From the NCBI RefSeq assembly GCF_003946245.1, contig NZ_RHNN01000001.1:62001-126000 (forward strand): a stretch of DNA of 64,000 bases. The letters are read 5' to 3'. Below, in pieces: positions 33,222 through 45,711 of the stretch; within the stretch, counting starts at the first letter, position 1, and each line of letters opens with the position of its first letter. The DNA is from Levilactobacillus cerevisiae. Its GTDB lineage: Bacteria; Bacillota; Bacilli; Lactobacillales; Lactobacillaceae. Both the position numbers and the translations under genes were made by a program. Below the pieces are notes generated by a model. That model was not told the origin of the DNA, did not search any database, and saw only the letters and a program-made list of their open reading frames with translations.

Positions 33222-33968
33222 GTGACCCTTAACCCCGATGAACGAATCGATCAACTCTATAGTCAAGATATTCAAATTATTCAGAGCCCCGAGGTCTTTG
33301 CCTTCTCGTTGGACGCGGTCTTGCTGGCAGACTTTGCCAATCTACCGGTGCGGGCGACCAGCCAAACGGTCGATCTGTGTGCGGGCAATGGTGCCGTGGG
33401 TTTATTTATGAGTGGCAAGACGCGCGGAAAATTAGCTGAAGTTGAGATCCAGCCGCGGTTAGCTGATATGGCCCGTCGCAGTATCGTCTTAAATCATCTG
33501 GAAGAGCGGATGACCGTTTATGAAGGGGACTTAGTGAGCGTCAATCAGTGGATTTCTAAGGACTCGGCGGACGTGGTGACCTGCAACCCACCGTACTTTG
33601 AAGACTTGCCCGCTAGTCAGAAGAATCCCAACCAATACCTGGCAATTGCCCGGCACGAAATTCTGACCAACCTGGCGACCATTGTGGAAACCACTAGCGG
33701 TCTGCTCAAGATGAACGGGAAAGCCTATTTCGTTCACCGGCCGGACCGCCTGCTGCAGCTGTTGGGGTTAATGCGTTCCAACCGGTTAGCGCCCAAACGC
33801 GTCCGCCTAGTTTATCCCAAGCCGGGCAAGGAAGCAAACATGGTTTTGGTCGAGGCCATTAAAGACGGCAAGCCCGGGGGCCTGCGTTTCCCCGCGCCGC
33901 TGACCGTCTACGATGCGCAGGGCAAGTATACGCCGGAAGTGGAGGCGTTACTCTATGGCCAGCACTAA
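33222..33968 (+). CDS. tRNA1(Val) (adenine(37)-N6)-methyltransferase-like protein
   Basis: The 248-residue Rossmann-fold methyltransferase has the SAM-binding segment [12 protein letters not shown], the acidic [12 protein letters not shown], and the N6-adenine motif NPPY. It corresponds to B. subtilis YabB and E. coli TrmN6, which modify A37 of a tRNA. The start is GTG 33222, 8 bases after AAAGGAGG, rather than the upstream open frame from 33177. Its end overlaps the GIY-YIG gene by 14 bases, the same pairing as yabB-yazA in B. subtilis. Confidence 0.9.
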   Translation: MTLNPDERIDQLYSQDIQIIQSPEVFAFSLDAVLLADFANLPVRATSQTVDLCAGNGAVGLFMSGKTRGKLAEVEIQPRLADMARRSIVLNHLEERMTVYEGDLVSVNQWISKDSADVVTCNPPYFEDLPASQKNPNQYLAIARHEILTNLATIVETTSGLLKMNGKAYFVHRPDRLLQLLGLMRSNRLAPKRVRLVYPKPGKEANMVLVEAIKDGKPGGLRFPAPLTVYDAQGKYTPEVEALLYGQH

Positions 33969-34227
33969 ACTGTACTATTTTTACGTGCTCTTGTGTGCGG
34001 ATAATTCCCTCTATGGCGGCTTTACGACCGACGTTGCCCAGCGATTTGCCACGCATTTGGCGGGCAAGGGGGCCAAGTACACCAAGGTACACCGACCGCT
34101 GAAGGTGCTCTATAGTGAAGAATTTAACAGCAAACACGATGCCCTGCACGCCGAATGGGCCTTTAAGCACCAGAGCCGTCAAAAGAAACTCGACTACCTA
34201 GCTGCTCACGGTGTAAGCGTTTCATAA
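33955..34227 (+). CDS. GIY-YIG nuclease family protein (YazA-like, UPF0213)
   Basis: The 90-residue protein is a minimal GIY-YIG domain: [25 protein letters not shown] with the two tyrosine strands and the conserved Arg, then [15 protein letters not shown] and the Glu-containing helix ([14 protein letters not shown]). It may act on nucleic acid, but no role is established for the family. ATG 33955 follows GGAGG within the end of the methyltransferase gene, so the two are coupled. Confidence 0.9.
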   Translation: MASTKLYYFYVLLCADNSLYGGFTTDVAQRFATHLAGKGAKYTKVHRPLKVLYSEEFNSKHDALHAEWAFKHQSRQKKLDYLAAHGVSVS

Positions 34228-34246
34228 GTCAAATACTGGTTGACTG

Positions 34247-34255
34247 TGTTACACT
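34247..34255 (+). promoter_or_regulatory. Extended -10 promoter of ldhD
   Basis: TGTTACACT, 50 bases before the start; the -35 match is poor. TTGACT at 34240-34245 is too close to act with it. Confidence 0.45.
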
Positions 34256-34304
34256 ATTCCTGTGATTCAAAATGCATCAGATTAATTTGAGGAGGAAACT
34301 TACT

Positions 34305-35300
34305 GTGAAAATTATTGCTTATGGCATTCGCGACGATGAACAACCTTACTTAGAACAATGGTCCAAGGACCAAGGGATTGAAGTCAAGGCAGTCGGAGAC
34401 CTACTGGATGAAAAGACGGTTGATCTCGCTAAGGGCTATGACGGGGCAGTGGTCTACCAACAAAAGCCATATACGGCGGCTGTTTTAGATAAATTAGCTG
34501 CTAATGGGATTACCAATCTGTCATTACGAAACGTGGGGGTCGACAACGTTGATGCCGATGCCGTTAAACGCAACGGTTTCAAAGTCACCAACGTGCCGGC
34601 TTATTCTCCAGAAGCAATCGCTGAATTGACGGTGACCCAATTGATGCGGCTGTTACGACGGACACCAACCTTCGACCGTAAGCAAGCCAAGGGTGACCTG
34701 ACCTGGGCGCCAGATATTGCGGATGAACTCAACAGCATGACTGTCGGCATCGTGGCAACCGGTCGGATTGGCCGCGCTGCGATGAAGATTTACCAAGGCT
34801 TTGGTGCCAAGGTAATCGCCTACGATGTCTTTCACAATCCAGAGTTGGAAAAGCAAGGCATCTACGTGGATACCATGGATGAGTTATACGCCCAAGCAGA
34901 CGTGATTTCTCTCCATGCGCCGGCCACGAAGGACAATGATAAGATGTTGAACGACGAGGCCTTTGGCAAGATGAAGGATGGCGTTTGGATCTTGAACCCA
35001 GCCCGGGGAGCTCTGATTGATACGGATGCGTTGATTCGGGCACTCGACAGTGGCAAAGTTGCGGGTGCTGCGCTGGACGTCTACGAAGACGAAGTTGGTA
35101 TTTTCAATACGGACTTTGGTAGCTTTGATGCCATTCCCGACGAACGCTTGAAGAACTTGATGAAGCGTGAAAATGTTTTGGTCACACCACACATCGCGTT
35201 CTACACCAAGACGGCCGTCAAGAACATGGTCCAATTTGCTTTGAACAACAACAAACAATTAATTGAAACGGGCAAGGCAGAAAACGAAGTTGCCTTCTAA
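34305..35300 (+). CDS. ldhD: D-lactate dehydrogenase
   Basis: It reduces pyruvate to D-lactate with NADH, regenerating NAD in fermentation. The 331-residue product fits the D-2-hydroxyacid dehydrogenase family: catalytic Arg in NPARGALID, Glu in ALDVYEDE, and His in TPHIAFYT. The dinucleotide-binding motif reads VATGRIG rather than the usual GTGxIG, so the first glycine is Ala. The start is GTG 34305 after TGAGGAGG (MKIIAYGIRDDE); the frame reaches 34272 without a ribosome binding site. It is a single gene with its own terminator, consistent with production of D- or DL-lactate. Confidence 0.95.
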   Translation: MKIIAYGIRDDEQPYLEQWSKDQGIEVKAVGDLLDEKTVDLAKGYDGAVVYQQKPYTAAVLDKLAANGITNLSLRNVGVDNVDADAVKRNGFKVTNVPAYSPEAIAELTVTQLMRLLRRTPTFDRKQAKGDLTWAPDIADELNSMTVGIVATGRIGRAAMKIYQGFGAKVIAYDVFHNPELEKQGIYVDTMDELYAQADVISLHAPATKDNDKMLNDEAFGKMKDGVWILNPARGALIDTDALIRALDSGKVAGAALDVYEDEVGIFNTDFGSFDAIPDERLKNLMKRENVLVTPHIAFYTKTAVKNMVQFALNNNKQLIETGKAENEVAF

Positions 35301-35310
35301 AACCACCCTA

Positions 35311-35346
35311 AAACAAAAGCCACTCGCTGTGAGTGGCTTTTGTTTT
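35311..35346. terminator. Bidirectional terminator between ldhD and the HAD gene
   Basis: AAACAAAAGCCACTC and GAGTGGCTTTTGTTT form a perfect stem around GCTGT. Confidence 0.9.
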
Positions 35347-35354
35347 GACCCTAT

Positions 35355-36077
35355 TTACATTTCTGGGACTGCGGATAAAGCTAACAGGAGATCTTGTAGC
35401 TCCATCGAATCGCCGACCGTTTGATCGGGGATCCAGTTGCCACCCTCGGTCATGGTGGCGTTTCGATGGTTGAACCAGAAGGCGTGCCAACCGGCTTGCT
35501 TGGCGCCCTTGACGTCCATATCGTAACGATCACCCACGTAGGCGACTTCGGTGGCACGCAGGTTGAGGCGATGATTCATCAACGTAAAAATTTGCGGATC
35601 CGGCTTGGCCAAGCCCGCTTCTTCAGAGGTGATGATGTTATCCCGATCAACCCAGCGATGCATCTGTAACTGCATGACTTTTGCCAGTTGGTGTTGCGTT
35701 TTACCATTGGTAATAATCCCCAATTTAAATTGTTGCTTGAGTTGGTCTAAAGCTGTTTCCAGTCCAGGAAACAACTTGATTTTTTGAAGTCCCGCCGCGT
35801 AGGTCTGCTCAAAATTTAGAGCGGCGTTGCCAGACACGGGGGTCAGGCCCTGCTTTTGCAGCGTGGCGTTCAAACGATTCACAGCCATTTCTTCATGCGA
35901 CCAGCGGCCACTGGCAACTTGGTCGTAAGCATGGGCACTTTGACAACGGTAGTCTTGAAATGCCTGGGTGGAATCGAAGGAGACTGAAGTGGCTACTAGT
36001 GGTGCTAAGGCGGCCACGAAGGGAGCCTTTTGGTCATAGAGCGTGTCATCGACATCGAAGACGACCGCTTTTATCAT
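35355..36077 (-). CDS. HAD family phosphatase (YjjG-like)
   Basis: The 240-residue protein has the HAD motif I DVDDTLYD with the nucleophilic Asp, motif II ITNG, a Lys in GLAKPDPQIF, and motif IV VGDRYDMDV. The helical cap between motifs I and II fits the YjjG/YfnB group, which dephosphorylate nucleotides or sugar phosphates. The substrate is not deducible. ATG 36077 follows GGAGGAAAC. The promoter region contains the inverted repeat GCTAAAA/TTTTAGC (36121-36142), a possible operator. It is convergent with ldhD. Confidence 0.88.
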   Translation of the reverse strand: MIKAVVFDVDDTLYDQKAPFVAALAPLVATSVSFDSTQAFQDYRCQSAHAYDQVASGRWSHEEMAVNRLNATLQKQGLTPVSGNAALNFEQTYAAGLQKIKLFPGLETALDQLKQQFKLGIITNGKTQHQLAKVMQLQMHRWVDRDNIITSEEAGLAKPDPQIFTLMNHRLNLRATEVAYVGDRYDMDVKGAKQAGWHAFWFNHRNATMTEGGNWIPDQTVGDSMELQDLLLALSAVPEM

Positions 36078-36189
36078 TTCGTTTCCTCCTCATTTAGTTC
36101 CTTGGTAGTTTATCATACTTGCTAAAAAATGCCAATTTTAGCGAAAGCTTCGTGGCAATTGGGTGGGGTAGTAGCGTCGGATATTGATC
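36078..36189. other. Intergenic stretch upstream of the HAD gene
   Basis: It contains GGAGG for the minus-strand gene and the inverted repeat GCTAAAA-N8-TTTTAGC (36121-36142). No gene was seen. The repeated element begins at its right end. Confidence 0.4.
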
Positions 36190-36694
36190 GGCAACATTGT
36201 CTATACCTGCCGGCTTACCGTTCGCCAAATTTAGGCCGGAACGCTGTGGGGAGGACCGGGTAGCCTGAGAAGTGGTCTACCTGCTCGTTTTGAACCGCCG
36301 AATCCGCGTTTCAAAGTCGCCATTTTCCAAGAAGCCCACATGGAAAATCCCACGGCTGAGCCTAAATTTGGCTCACTCACGCCTACATAGACTGTAGCCA
36401 ATTATCGCGGACGTACGCCGTCAATCCAGCGATTCGTATAGCAATATCATGGTTAAAAATCAATCTTAACCGGAGGAGGCCAGAGGTGGAGGCAACTGTG
36501 TCCACGACGTTAGCTGAGCGATTTTCTCAGGTTACGTCGTGGGACGCGTTTGGAGACTGTCGGTTCTGGACAGGCTTCAAACCGAGCCGGAGGACCGTAC
36601 CACAGGCCGCAGGCGGTCCCCACAGCAGACGGAATCTCTGGCAGCCGCAGGTGGCAATTTCCGACTGATTTTGTGGATTGAATCCTTGTTAGCT
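36190..36694 (+). repeat. Long copy A of a repeated, structured intergenic element (before rpsB)
   Basis: About 505 bp with clear homology to 58751-59144. The 5' module starts GGCAACATTGTCTAT and includes CCGGCTTACCGTTCGCC and GCCAAATTTAGGC, which is the exact reverse complement of GCCTAAATTTGGC at about 36359-36371. A conserved stem ATTTTCC/GGAAAAT follows. The 3' module has three hairpins: CACGACGT...ACGTCGTG with CTGAG/CTCAG (36503-36541), CTGTC/GACAG (36557-36573) and GGACCG/CGGTCC (36592-36619), and it ends GGATTGAATCCTTGTTAGCT. Several stem positions differ from the other copy by paired changes that keep base pairing. An open frame of 56 codons (GTG 36498) lies inside. Confidence 0.85.
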
Positions 36695-36770
36695 AGCCGT
36701 TCCAGGTTCTTTTGGACTTACAACCTTTCGCACTTAGAACCAATTAAATTGGCAGCAAGCAAATTTCTGC

Positions 36771-36799
36771 TTGTGTTTGGCCGGTGAATTTTGTATAAT
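36771..36799 (+). promoter_or_regulatory. rpsB promoter
   Basis: TTGTGT, a 17-base spacer and TATAAT (36794-36799). Confidence 0.6.
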
Positions 36800-36805
36800 T
36801 ACTTT

Positions 36806-36923
36806 CGGTGCGTATGCGCCAATTCACACCCCGCGTGATGACCGGAGGGGTGCTCGCTTGCGAGTTCTTCGGTCAAATGAGCGTTGGGGGAGGAAATCAA
36901 AAACTATTTGGAGGCATTTTATC
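36806..36923 (+). promoter_or_regulatory. Structured 5' leader of rpsB
   Basis: The leader can pair CACCCC (36827-36832) with GGGGTG (36847-36852) and CTCG with CGAG (36853-36864). TGACCG (36839-36844), in the first loop, can pair with CGGTCA (36870-36875), giving a pseudoknot or two exclusive folds. A role in autogenous control by S2 is plausible, but I cannot match it to a named leader class. Confidence 0.5.
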
Positions 36924-37724
36924 ATGGCTGTTATTTCAATGAAACAACTGCTCGAAGCCGGTGTCCACTTTGGTCACCAAACCCGTCGTTGGAACCCTAA
37001 GATGAAGCAATACATCTTCACGGAACGTAACGGTATCTACATCATCGACTTACAAAAGACGGTGAAGTTGATCGACGCTGCTTACAACTACATGAAGGAC
37101 GAAGCTGCTAAGGGCGCCGTTGTTCTGTTTGTTGGGACTAAGAAGCAAGCGCAAGATTCTATCGAAGAAGAAGCTACCCGTGCCGGTCAATACTACGTTA
37201 ACCACCGTTGGTTAGGTGGGACTTTGACCAACTGGGAAACGATCCAAACTCGGATCAAGCGTCTGAAGTCTTTGAAGAAGATGGCTACTGACGGTACTTT
37301 TGATGTTCTTCCTAAGAAGGAAGTTTCCTTACTTAAGAAGTCTCAAGACAAGCTGGAACGTTTCTTAGGCGGTATCGAAGACATGCCTAAATTGCCTGAC
37401 GTTATGTTCATCGTTGACCCTCGCAAGGAACAAATCGCTGTTCACGAAGCACAAAAGTTGAACATTCCGATCGTTGCCATGGTTGATACGAACACTGACC
37501 CAGACGAAATTGACGTGGTTATCCCATCTAACGATGACGCTATCCGTGCCGTTCGTCTGATCACTTCTAAGATGGCTGATGCCATTGTTGAAGGCCGTCA
37601 GGGTGAAGACCAAGTTGACGAAAAGACCTTTGAAGGTAAGAAGTCCGAAGCCGCTAAGGGCGACAAGAAGACCGACAACTCAATGGAAAGCATCGTTAAC
37701 GCTGTCGAAGGCGACAACAAGTAA
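36924..37724 (+). CDS. rpsB: 30S ribosomal protein S2
   Basis: S2 joins the 30S subunit late and is needed with S1 for mRNA binding. The 266-residue product has the family signatures [19 protein letters not shown] near the start, [25 protein letters not shown], and [13 protein letters not shown] charged C-terminal tail follows (from about residue 230). The start is ATG 36924 after TTTGGAGG; the frame upstream to 36771 is leader sequence. It is followed by tsf, the usual arrangement. Confidence 0.97.
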   Translation: MAVISMKQLLEAGVHFGHQTRRWNPKMKQYIFTERNGIYIIDLQKTVKLIDAAYNYMKDEAAKGAVVLFVGTKKQAQDSIEEEATRAGQYYVNHRWLGGTLTNWETIQTRIKRLKSLKKMATDGTFDVLPKKEVSLLKKSQDKLERFLGGIEDMPKLPDVMFIVDPRKEQIAVHEAQKLNIPIVAMVDTNTDPDEIDVVIPSNDDAIRAVRLITSKMADAIVEGRQGEDQVDEKTFEGKKSEAAKGDKKTDNSMESIVNAVEGDNK

Positions 37725-37872
37725 TTAAATGCAAGGTTGCGGGCAACTGCAACTTTCCAAATATGATTTAAAGCACCTTAGGCTGGCTTAATGTTTAGGA
37801 CCGATAATGGCCTGAGATTGAGTCAGTCTTTTTTGGTGTCTTAGATGAATTGATAAAAGGAGGCCATTACAC
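37725..37872 (+). other. rpsB-tsf intercistronic region
   Basis: Two weak hairpins occur: GTTGC/GCAAC (about 37736-37751), and CTGA...TCAG followed by CTTTTTT near 37812-37837. The second could act as a partial terminator that sets the S2 to EF-Ts ratio. No separate tsf promoter was recognised. Confidence 0.4.
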
Positions 37873-38757
37873 ATGGCAAGTAAAATCACTGCAGCACAAG
37901 TTAAAGAATTACGAGACAAAACCCAAGTTGGGATGATGGATGCTAAGAAGGCCCTTGTTGCTTCTGAAGGCGACATGGACAAAGCCATCGACTTCTTACG
38001 TGAAAAAGGGATCGCAAAGGCTAAGAAGAAGAGCGGCAACATTGCTGCTAACGGTTTAGCACGGGTGAAGGTTAGTGGGAACACCGCTGCCATCATCGAA
38101 GTGAACTCAGAAACTGACTTCGTAGCGACCAACGACACGTTCAACGGTTTAGTTGACTTAGTTGCCGACACGATTGCTGCTAAGCAACCAGCCGACTTGG
38201 ATGCTGCTTTGGCATTACCAACTGAAACGGGTTCAACGATCAACGAAGAAATCGTTAAGACCACGCAAGTTACCAGTGAAAACGTCCAATTACGTCGTTT
38301 TGCTATCGAAAAGAAGACGGATAGCCAAGTCTTCGGTTCCTACTTGCACCAAGGTGGCCAAATCGCCGCATTGGTTGTCTTAGAAGGCGCTGACGAAGCT
38401 ACGGCTAAGGACGTTGCGATGCACGTTGCTGCCATCAACCCAGAATTCGTTTCTCGCGATGACATTCCTGCTGACCGTTTGGCTCACGAACGCGAAGTCT
38501 TGAAGCAAGAAGCCTTAAACGAAGGCAAACCTGAAAAGATTGTTGAAAAGATGGTTGAAGGCCGTCTCCACAAGTTCTTGTCAGAAATCAGTTTAGCTGA
38601 CCAACCATTCGTTAAAGATGGCGACCAAACCGTCAGCCAATTCGTTGCCAGCAAGGGTGGCAAGTTGGTTACCTTTGTCCGTTACGAAGTTGGTGAAGGT
38701 ATCGAAAAGCCAACTGTTGACCTGGCCAAAGAAGTGCAAGACCAAATCAACGGCTAA
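37873..38757 (+). CDS. tsf: Elongation factor Ts
   Basis: EF-Ts is the nucleotide exchange factor for EF-Tu. The 294-residue protein begins with the UBA-like domain [19 protein letters not shown] and contains the TDFVA core (INSETDFVA type, here [12 protein letters not shown]), the signature contacting EF-Tu. The start is ATG 37873 after AAAGGAGG. It lies 148 bases after rpsB in the same orientation and ends at a terminator. Confidence 0.97.
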   Translation: MASKITAAQVKELRDKTQVGMMDAKKALVASEGDMDKAIDFLREKGIAKAKKKSGNIAANGLARVKVSGNTAAIIEVNSETDFVATNDTFNGLVDLVADTIAAKQPADLDAALALPTETGSTINEEIVKTTQVTSENVQLRRFAIEKKTDSQVFGSYLHQGGQIAALVVLEGADEATAKDVAMHVAAINPEFVSRDDIPADRLAHEREVLKQEALNEGKPEKIVEKMVEGRLHKFLSEISLADQPFVKDGDQTVSQFVASKGGKLVTFVRYEVGEGIEKPTVDLAKEVQDQING

Positions 38758-38767
38758 TCTAGCCAAA

Positions 38768-38803
38768 GAAAGCGTCGGTTCCGATTGGAGCCTACGCTTT
38801 TTT
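38768..38803 (+). terminator. tsf terminator
   Basis: AAGCGTCGGTTCC and GGAGCCTACGCTT pair around GATT, followed by six T. Confidence 0.8.
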
Positions 38804-38908
38804 GTTGCGCGCGGGTGGCAGAAGGTAATTGTGAGTTTAGCACGGTCTTTCCGGGAAATAACGCAAAATTTGTAAGGAATTTGCAGGAAAAGTGGGATTT
38901 CGTACCCC

Positions 38909-38937
38909 CTGACTATCACTCACCGCGCGTTTATGAT
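38909..38937 (+). promoter_or_regulatory. pyrH promoter
   Basis: CTGACT, a 17-base spacer and TATGAT (38932-38937), 36 bases before pyrH. Confidence 0.6.
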
Positions 38938-38939
38938 AG

Positions 38940-39695
<756 letters not shown>

Positions 39696-39697
39696 TT

Positions 39698-40255
39698 ATG
39701 GCTGATCAGATTATCAAAACAGCAGAATCAAAAATGAACAAGGCAGAAGACGCCCTGAAGCGTGAATTGGGTTCAATTCGTGCCGGCCGGGCGAACGCCA
39801 GCATCTTGAACCGGGTCATGGTTGACTATTACGGCGCGTCAACACCACTGAACCAAGTGGCCGCCATCACCATTCCAGAACCACGGATCTTAATGGTGAC
39901 GCCTTACGACAAGTCTGCCTTGGAAGACATCGAAAAGGGTATCATGGAATCCGACGTCGGAATCACACCAGCCAACGACGGGACCGCTATTCGTTTAGTG
40001 ATTCCACAATTGACTGAGGAACGGCGGAAAGAAATCGCCAAGCAAGTTAAAGCCAAAGCCGAAGAAGGCAAAGTGGCTGTCCGGAACGTCCGGCGCGACG
40101 CCATGGACGGCATCAAGAAGGGCCACAAGAATGGCGACTACACCGACGACGATTTGCACAATCTGGAAGACCAAGTTCAAAAGGTCACGGACAAGGCAAT
40201 CAAGGGTGTCGACGCAATTGCGGCTGACAAAGAAAAAGAAGTACTTACCGACTAA
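39698..40255 (+). CDS. frr: Ribosome recycling factor
   Basis: RRF, with EF-G, splits post-termination ribosomes. The 185-residue protein has the typical three-helix bundle and hinge: [17 protein letters not shown] near the N-terminus, [22 protein letters not shown], and RNVRRDAMD. It starts at ATG 39698, 2 bases after pyrH. The next gene begins 26 bases later and likely shares the transcript. Confidence 0.97.
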   Translation: MADQIIKTAESKMNKAEDALKRELGSIRAGRANASILNRVMVDYYGASTPLNQVAAITIPEPRILMVTPYDKSALEDIEKGIMESDVGITPANDGTAIRLVIPQLTEERRKEIAKQVKAKAEEGKVAVRNVRRDAMDGIKKGHKNGDYTDDDLHNLEDQVQKVTDKAIKGVDAIAADKEKEVLTD

Positions 40256-40281
40256 TATCGATATGAAGGAGCGCTTTAATA

Positions 40282-40713
40282 ATGGCAGAAGATAAGCAAA
40301 ATAACCAAGAAGACTCAGAAAACATTGAAATTACCCCAGGTTCAGAACAATTTGGCAAGATGGTCTTCCGGTTAAACAATGATGTTAACGCGGAAAACTT
40401 GTCAATCTTAAACTACAACGGTGCAGAACTGGAACAAATCCAGGATGGTGTATACGCCCAACCCGCTTTTGTTAGTGATGACTTCAACCTGTTCTTTGTG
40501 GTTACCCAATTAATTGGGGATGACTGGATTGTGGCCTTTTCAAAGGCAACCATCGAAAATGGCAACGAAATTACGGACCTGTCTGACCCACTACCAACTG
40601 GGGAAGGCTTGAACCTTCTCGGACAAGTTAGCGCCGATGACGCCAACAAGTTATTGAGCTATTTCGGGACCTTAGCCGATGCTAAGCGTGGCGAATGGCG
40701 GTTAATTGAGTAG
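40282..40713 (+). CDS. Conserved hypothetical acidic protein
   Basis: The 143-residue protein is acidic and soluble, with an Asn/Glu-rich start and beta-strand-like segments (FGKMVFRLNNDV, FNLFFVVTQLIGDDWIVAFSKAT). I do not recognise a family. ATG 40282 follows AAGGAG. It lies between frr and uppS and is followed by a terminator, so it closes the pyrH-frr transcript. No function can be assigned. Confidence 0.7.
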   Translation: MAEDKQNNQEDSENIEITPGSEQFGKMVFRLNNDVNAENLSILNYNGAELEQIQDGVYAQPAFVSDDFNLFFVVTQLIGDDWIVAFSKATIENGNEITDLSDPLPTGEGLNLLGQVSADDANKLLSYFGTLADAKRGEWRLIE

Positions 40714-40743
40714 CCGGTCAAAACTAAAGTTTTCGCTCAATTT

Positions 40744-40777
40744 GGGGGCCGGGATAGTTTCCCGGTCTCTTTTTTGT
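40744..40777 (+). terminator. Terminator of the pyrH-frr unit
   Basis: GGGGCCGGGA and TTCCCGGTCT pair around TAGT, followed by CTTTTTT. Confidence 0.85.
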
Positions 40778-40813
40778 TATGATGAGAGGTTGTAAGACCA
40801 ATGGAGGTGCGCC

Positions 40814-41605
40814 GTGTTTTCATTTTCAAAAAAAGATCAAGTCACCGGTGAAGTGGCAGAACGGCAATTAGACGAACAAAATATTCCGGCCCACATTGCC
40901 ATCATCATGGATGGCAATGGCCGCTGGGCACAACAACGTCATTTGCCACGGATTGCCGGCCATAAGCAAGGCATGAATACCGTGAAGACCGTGGCGAAGG
41001 CCGCGAGTCATCTCGGCGTTAAAGTGTTGACCCTTTACGCATTTTCTACGGAAAACTGGAAACGGCCGACCGCGGAAGTGAACTATCTGATGAAGCTACC
41101 AGTCGATTTTTTCGGAACCTTTGTCCCCGATTTGATTAAGAATAATATTCGTGTCAAAGTGATGGGGTATACGGATCAATTACCCGCCGCAACCCAAAAG
41201 GCCGTTAGAGATGCCATTGCGGATACGGCTGATTGTACCGGGATGGTGTTGAACTTTGCCTTAAACTATGGCGGTCGTGCGGAAATCGTGACGGCCGTTC
41301 AGAAATTAGCCCAACAGGTTCAGGCTGGTACGCTCACCCCCGATGAAATTGATGACGCTGCGATTGATCAGCAGTTGATGACACAGGATCTGGGTGAGTT
41401 ACGTGATCCAGACCTGTTGATTCGGACCAGTGGTGAGGAACGACTATCCAATTTCATGCTCTGGCAGGTGGCCTACAGCGAGTTTGTCTTCACCCAACAA
41501 CATTGGCCGGACTTCGATCAAACGGCGCTTGAAGAGGCTATTTATGAGTATCAGCAGCGACACCGGCGATATGGTGGACTTGCACCAGAGCCGACAACTA
41601 AATAA
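40814..41605 (+). CDS. uppS: Undecaprenyl diphosphate synthase (isoprenyl transferase)
   Basis: UppS extends farnesyl diphosphate with eight isopentenyl units in cis to make the lipid carrier for peptidoglycan and teichoic acid. The 263-residue product has the signature IIMDGNGRWA, GHKQGM, FSTENWKRP, and RTSGEERLSNFMLWQ with the conserved Arg/Ser. It starts at GTG 40814 after GGAGG. cdsA follows 18 bases later, the usual pairing of envelope genes. Confidence 0.96.
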   Translation: MFSFSKKDQVTGEVAERQLDEQNIPAHIAIIMDGNGRWAQQRHLPRIAGHKQGMNTVKTVAKAASHLGVKVLTLYAFSTENWKRPTAEVNYLMKLPVDFFGTFVPDLIKNNIRVKVMGYTDQLPAATQKAVRDAIADTADCTGMVLNFALNYGGRAEIVTAVQKLAQQVQAGTLTPDEIDDAAIDQQLMTQDLGELRDPDLLIRTSGEERLSNFMLWQVAYSEFVFTQQHWPDFDQTALEEAIYEYQQRHRRYGGLAPEPTTK

Positions 41606-41623
41606 AATTGAGGAGCTTTTAGA

Positions 41624-42412
41624 ATGAGACAACGGGTTATTACGGCGGTTATCGCCTTAATTATATTTATCCCCATCATTATTGCGGGGGGAATCTGGGT
41701 CGACATCGCGGCGATTGCCTTAGGGGTGGTCGCGTTGTCAGAAGTATTGATTATGCGCAAAAAACTGCTGGTGAGTCCTGAAGCCTGGATTTCAGGTATT
41801 GGAATCATTGCGGTGATTGCGCCCAGCAGCTGGTGGGATTGGTTACCGAGCTATCTCAATCCTTGGTACATCGTCTATTTATTCGTCCTGTTATTATTGA
41901 TTCGGACGGTGGTTTCCAAGAACCGCTTTTCCTTTGATGACGCCAGTGTGATTACGCTGAGCATGCTCTACATTGGTATTGGCTTTCACTTCTTCATCGA
42001 AGCACGGGGCGTTGGGCTTGTCGCGTTGCTATACGCGCTGTTCATTGTCTGGACAACTGACTCCGGTGCCTACATGATTGGCCGTAAGCTGGGCAGAAAT
42101 AAATTGGCCCCTCACATTAGTCCCAATAAGACCTGGGAAGGGTCCATCGGGGGCTCACTAGTGGCCACTATCGTGGGGAGTGTTTTCTGGTACTTCTACC
42201 CAATCGGTCATTTCAGCCTAGGCATTATGATTCTGTTGACGCTGATTTTCTCCGTCGTTGGCCAATTTGGTGATCTTGTTGAATCCGCTTTGAAACGTTA
42301 CTACGGCGTGAAGGATTCCGGTAAAATTTTACCCGGTCACGGTGGTATCTTGGACCGGTTTGATAGTTTACTGTTAGTTCTGCCAGTCATCCACTTGTTC
42401 GGATTGATTTAG
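41624..42412 (+). CDS. cdsA: Phosphatidate cytidylyltransferase
   Basis: CdsA makes CDP-diacylglycerol, the precursor of phosphatidylglycerol and cardiolipin. The 262-residue integral membrane protein has about seven or eight hydrophobic helices and the family signature near the C-terminus (SPNKTWEGSIGG, then KDSGKILPGHGGILDRFDS). ATG 41624 follows TTGAGGAG. It follows uppS closely and precedes rseP, as in most Firmicutes. Confidence 0.96.
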   Translation: MRQRVITAVIALIIFIPIIIAGGIWVDIAAIALGVVALSEVLIMRKKLLVSPEAWISGIGIIAVIAPSSWWDWLPSYLNPWYIVYLFVLLLLIRTVVSKNRFSFDDASVITLSMLYIGIGFHFFIEARGVGLVALLYALFIVWTTDSGAYMIGRKLGRNKLAPHISPNKTWEGSIGGSLVATIVGSVFWYFYPIGHFSLGIMILLTLIFSVVGQFGDLVESALKRYYGVKDSGKILPGHGGILDRFDSLLLVLPVIHLFGLI

Positions 42413-42426
42413 ACTTAGCTGTTCGC

Positions 42427-42456
42427 TTGCGCCCCCTAGGGTCCTTAGGGTATGCT
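42427..42456 (+). promoter_or_regulatory. Possible rseP promoter
   Basis: TTGCGC, an 18-base spacer and TATGCT. The -10 lies inside the small inverted repeat CCTTAG-GGTATG-CTAAGG. Confidence 0.4.
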
Positions 42457-42508
42457 AAGGAGCAGATAAAAAACGAAGCTACTCTTGACTGAAGAAGGGA
42501 CGACACCT

Positions 42509-45534
<3,026 letters not shown>

Positions 45535-45559
45535 CCTTAGCATTGTTAATTTAGAAATA

Positions 45560-45592
45560 GAAAGAGGTTGCGACAATTGTCACAGCCTCTTT
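45560..45592 (+). terminator. Hairpin after proS, probable terminator
   Basis: AAAGAGGTTGCGACAA and TTGTCACAGCCTCTTT pair with few mismatches. The T tract is short, so termination may be partial and allow readthrough into polC. Confidence 0.6.
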
Positions 45593-45711
45593 GGGTTCTC
45601 AGCCGGGTCTTGACTATTGTGGGTCAGTGAGCCAAACTGAGACATCAGAGATCACGTAAAAATAGTTTATTTTCAATTCTCACTGTTTCAAGGAACGAAA
45701 GGAGTTTCCTC

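Noticed and set aside
34211-34224. cre-like TGTAAGCGTTTCA upstream of ldhD
   Set aside because: It lacks one base of the cre spacing (no NWWWCA after CG) and is made of the last codons of the GIY-YIG gene, so chance similarity is likely.
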